This document shows positions 63,100 through 64,000 of a DNA stretch of 64,000 nt, one piece after another. Position 1 is the stretch's first letter; every line of letters begins with the position of its first letter. Both the position numbers and the translations under genes were made by a program. Origin of the DNA: Plumapathes pennacea (lineage: Eukaryota > Cnidaria > Anthozoa > Antipatharia > Myriopathidae); assembly GCA_964036295.1 (NCBI GenBank), contig OZ038464.1, positions 1,368,501 through 1,432,500 of the forward strand, given 5' to 3'. The notes under the pieces are model-generated. The model was not told the origin of the DNA. It worked only from the letters and a program-made list of their open reading frames with translations, and did not search any database.

Positions 63100-63723
63100 T
63101 TATTCATCTTCGCTTTCGCTAAGTAAAATTTCCTCGGTAATCCTTCTAAACCTTGACACTGGGTCAACAGTCGCTTCCGTCAAACTAACCTGTAAATATG
63201 CATTTTTTGAGTTCACAAAAATTGAATCAATCTTTATCTTTACTTCAACGTCAAAAGGTTCATTCAACATATAATCAGCAGTTAAACGTTTTCTCTCTGG
63301 GCCATAGAAATTACAAAAAACTCTCTTATTGTAATACCCAACTTTAAGAAACATCACTGGACTCTCGCCCGGCTCAACTTTCAAGGGATTAAACTTAGTA
63401 AAATCAACCTCATTTTTTATTTTATTCTTAACATGCACTTCTATGTAATTAATAATTTCGTCAAACTTATCAATCCATCTCAAATCTTCATTAGTGTCTA
63501 TAAAAGTTATTGGAAAAAATAAACGATTTACTTTACCGTAATCGTCTGAAACTTTTCTTAAACCTAAAGTCGTCGTATCTTTATCTAAAATTATTGGTCT
63601 ACTTTTACCGTTGGAATTTTCCGTGTAAACTTTCATAATGTAAAATTCTTCGCCCTTCTTGTTCTTCTTCGTCTCAAAATCAGTAAATCTTAAATCTTTA
63701 GTTTTCAAGTCTTCGATTTTCAT
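63100..63723 (-). CDS. Possible ssDNA-binding protein of the element (207 aa)
   Basis: The start is taken at the ATG at 63723 (MKIEDLKTKDLRFTDFE). The frame is open for 78 more codons upstream, but those overlap the zinc-repeat gene and read as low-quality sequence. The protein alternates beta-like segments and basic/aromatic residues (GEEFYIMKVYTENSNGKSRP; MFLKVGYYNKRVFCNFYGPE) and has a short acidic tail (LLSESEDE). This is typical of viral OB-fold single-stranded DNA-binding proteins with acidic C-terminus; I infer that role from pattern only. It shares strand and likely timing with the following minus-strand gene rather than with the virion genes. Confidence 0.6.
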   Translation of the reverse strand: MKIEDLKTKDLRFTDFETKKNKKGEEFYIMKVYTENSNGKSRPIILDKDTTTLGLRKVSDDYGKVNRLFFPITFIDTNEDLRWIDKFDEIINYIEVHVKNKIKNEVDFTKFNPLKVEPGESPVMFLKVGYYNKRVFCNFYGPERKRLTADYMLNEPFDVEVKIKIDSIFVNSKNAYLQVSLTEATVDPVSRFRRITEEILLSESEDE

Positions 63724-63778
63724 AGTTCTCACTTTATAAATACAAAACTTTAAGTAGAAAAAAATTTTATAATAAGTT

Positions 63779-64000
63779 TCAAAAATTAATAATGTTTTTA
63801 TCATTCTCTTTACAAATTTTGCAGCTATACTTACGCTTGTCATGTATACAAAAACCTTTGCCTCCACAATCTCTACAATAAAACCTCCTCCTACCATGTA
63901 CACAATACAAATTACCTCCACATTCCCTACAAGATTGTTTAAATCTATTATGAACACAAATCTGAGAACCCTTGCAAAGTTTACAAGTATACTTAAACTT
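63779..64000 (-). CDS. CCCH zinc-knuckle repeat protein, C-terminal part (cut by window end)
   Basis: On - the last 222 bp encode at least three and a half copies of an 18-residue unit C-x2-C-x5-C-x-H, with cysteines spaced exactly 18 apart (units such as CRECGGNLYCVH and CRDCGGKGFCIH), ending ENDKNIINF and TGA at 63779-63781. Four metal ligands per unit imply one zinc each. Similar tandem units (CxHGRxRxxCKxCGG) are found in large DNA viruses, oomycetes and algae, from memory. Nucleic-acid binding is likely but unproven. 55 bp before the next minus-strand ATG. Confidence 0.8.
   Translation of the reverse strand, partial: KFKYTCKLCKGSQICVHNRFKQSCRECGGNLYCVHGRRRFYCRDCGGKGFCIHDKRKYSCKICKENDKNIINF

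Larger units (their letters stand above)
46691..64000. mobile_element. Polinton/Maverick (adintovirus-like) endogenous dsDNA virus, right end outside window
   Basis: At least 17 kb of AT-rich DNA with intronless close-set genes: protein-primed PolB, retroviral-type integrase, putative major capsid protein, packaging ATPase and about ten small proteins. This set defines self-synthesising Polintons. All four hallmark genes are full-length without internal stops, so the copy is young or still functional, apart from a ~1.5-kb insertion and two frames without ATG. The left end is put at a palindrome where the host repeat stops. The right terminal repeat is not in the window. Confidence 0.9.

Noticed and set aside
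63724..63957. N-terminal 78-residue extension of the minus-strand 207-aa protein
   Set aside because: It overlaps the zinc-repeat gene in another frame, and the ATG at 63723 begins a normal-looking N-terminus.

Overview
The window is a stretch of animal nuclear genome carrying a large virus-like transposon at its right end. Intron-rich host genes with GT/AG introns, a tRNA-derived SINE and many short palindromic elements point to a cnidarian, most likely an anthozoan such as a stony coral. That assignment rests on gene content and on remembered repeat families, not on a search.

Host part (1-46.7 kb). Four multi-exon genes could be rebuilt with consistent splice phase, plus one two-exon gene. 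(1) The 3' half of an alpha/epsilon-sarcoglycan gene lies on + (257-3432). (2) A complete Crk/CrkL-type SH2-SH3-SH3 adaptor lies on - (6733-13953, 8 coding exons, 257 aa). (3) Head-to-head with it across 393 bp is a complete NSFL1C/p47 gene (UBA-SEP-UBX p97 cofactor) on + (14347-20285, 12 exons, 381 aa). (4) A two-exon Id/emc-type HLH repressor lies on - (27729-28063, 82 aa). (5) A six-exon secreted short-chain collagen-like gene lies on - (35288-44090, 297 aa). Introns and spacers are full of non-autonomous elements: foldbacks, a TTAA-ended MITE family, a G/C-bounded repeat, an element with 31-bp inverted repeats, and a ~90-bp minisatellite.

Element part (about 46.69 kb to beyond 64.0 kb). 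Composition turns AT-rich and genes become intronless and closely packed. The set is that of a Polinton/Maverick, i.e. an adintovirus-like endogenous dsDNA virus. It has a protein-primed type B DNA polymerase (1359 aa, exonuclease and polymerase motifs intact), a retroviral-type DDE integrase, a putative double-jelly-roll major capsid protein, and an A32/FtsK-type packaging ATPase. About ten smaller proteins follow, several with membrane segments. Near the right edge, on -, are a possible ssDNA-binding protein and a zinc-knuckle repeat protein cut by the window end. No adenovirus-type maturation protease was seen; it may lie beyond 64 kb.

The element is interrupted by about 1.5 kb of host-like DNA (about 56.06-57.56 kb). 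Two frames lack an ordinary ATG: one carries PPxY and PSAP motifs, the other is the 425-residue frame. Either they use unusual expression (frameshift, splice) or the copy is decaying. A related host repeat at 8.3-9.1 kb may act as an empty-site reference that places the element's left end near 46,685-46,692.
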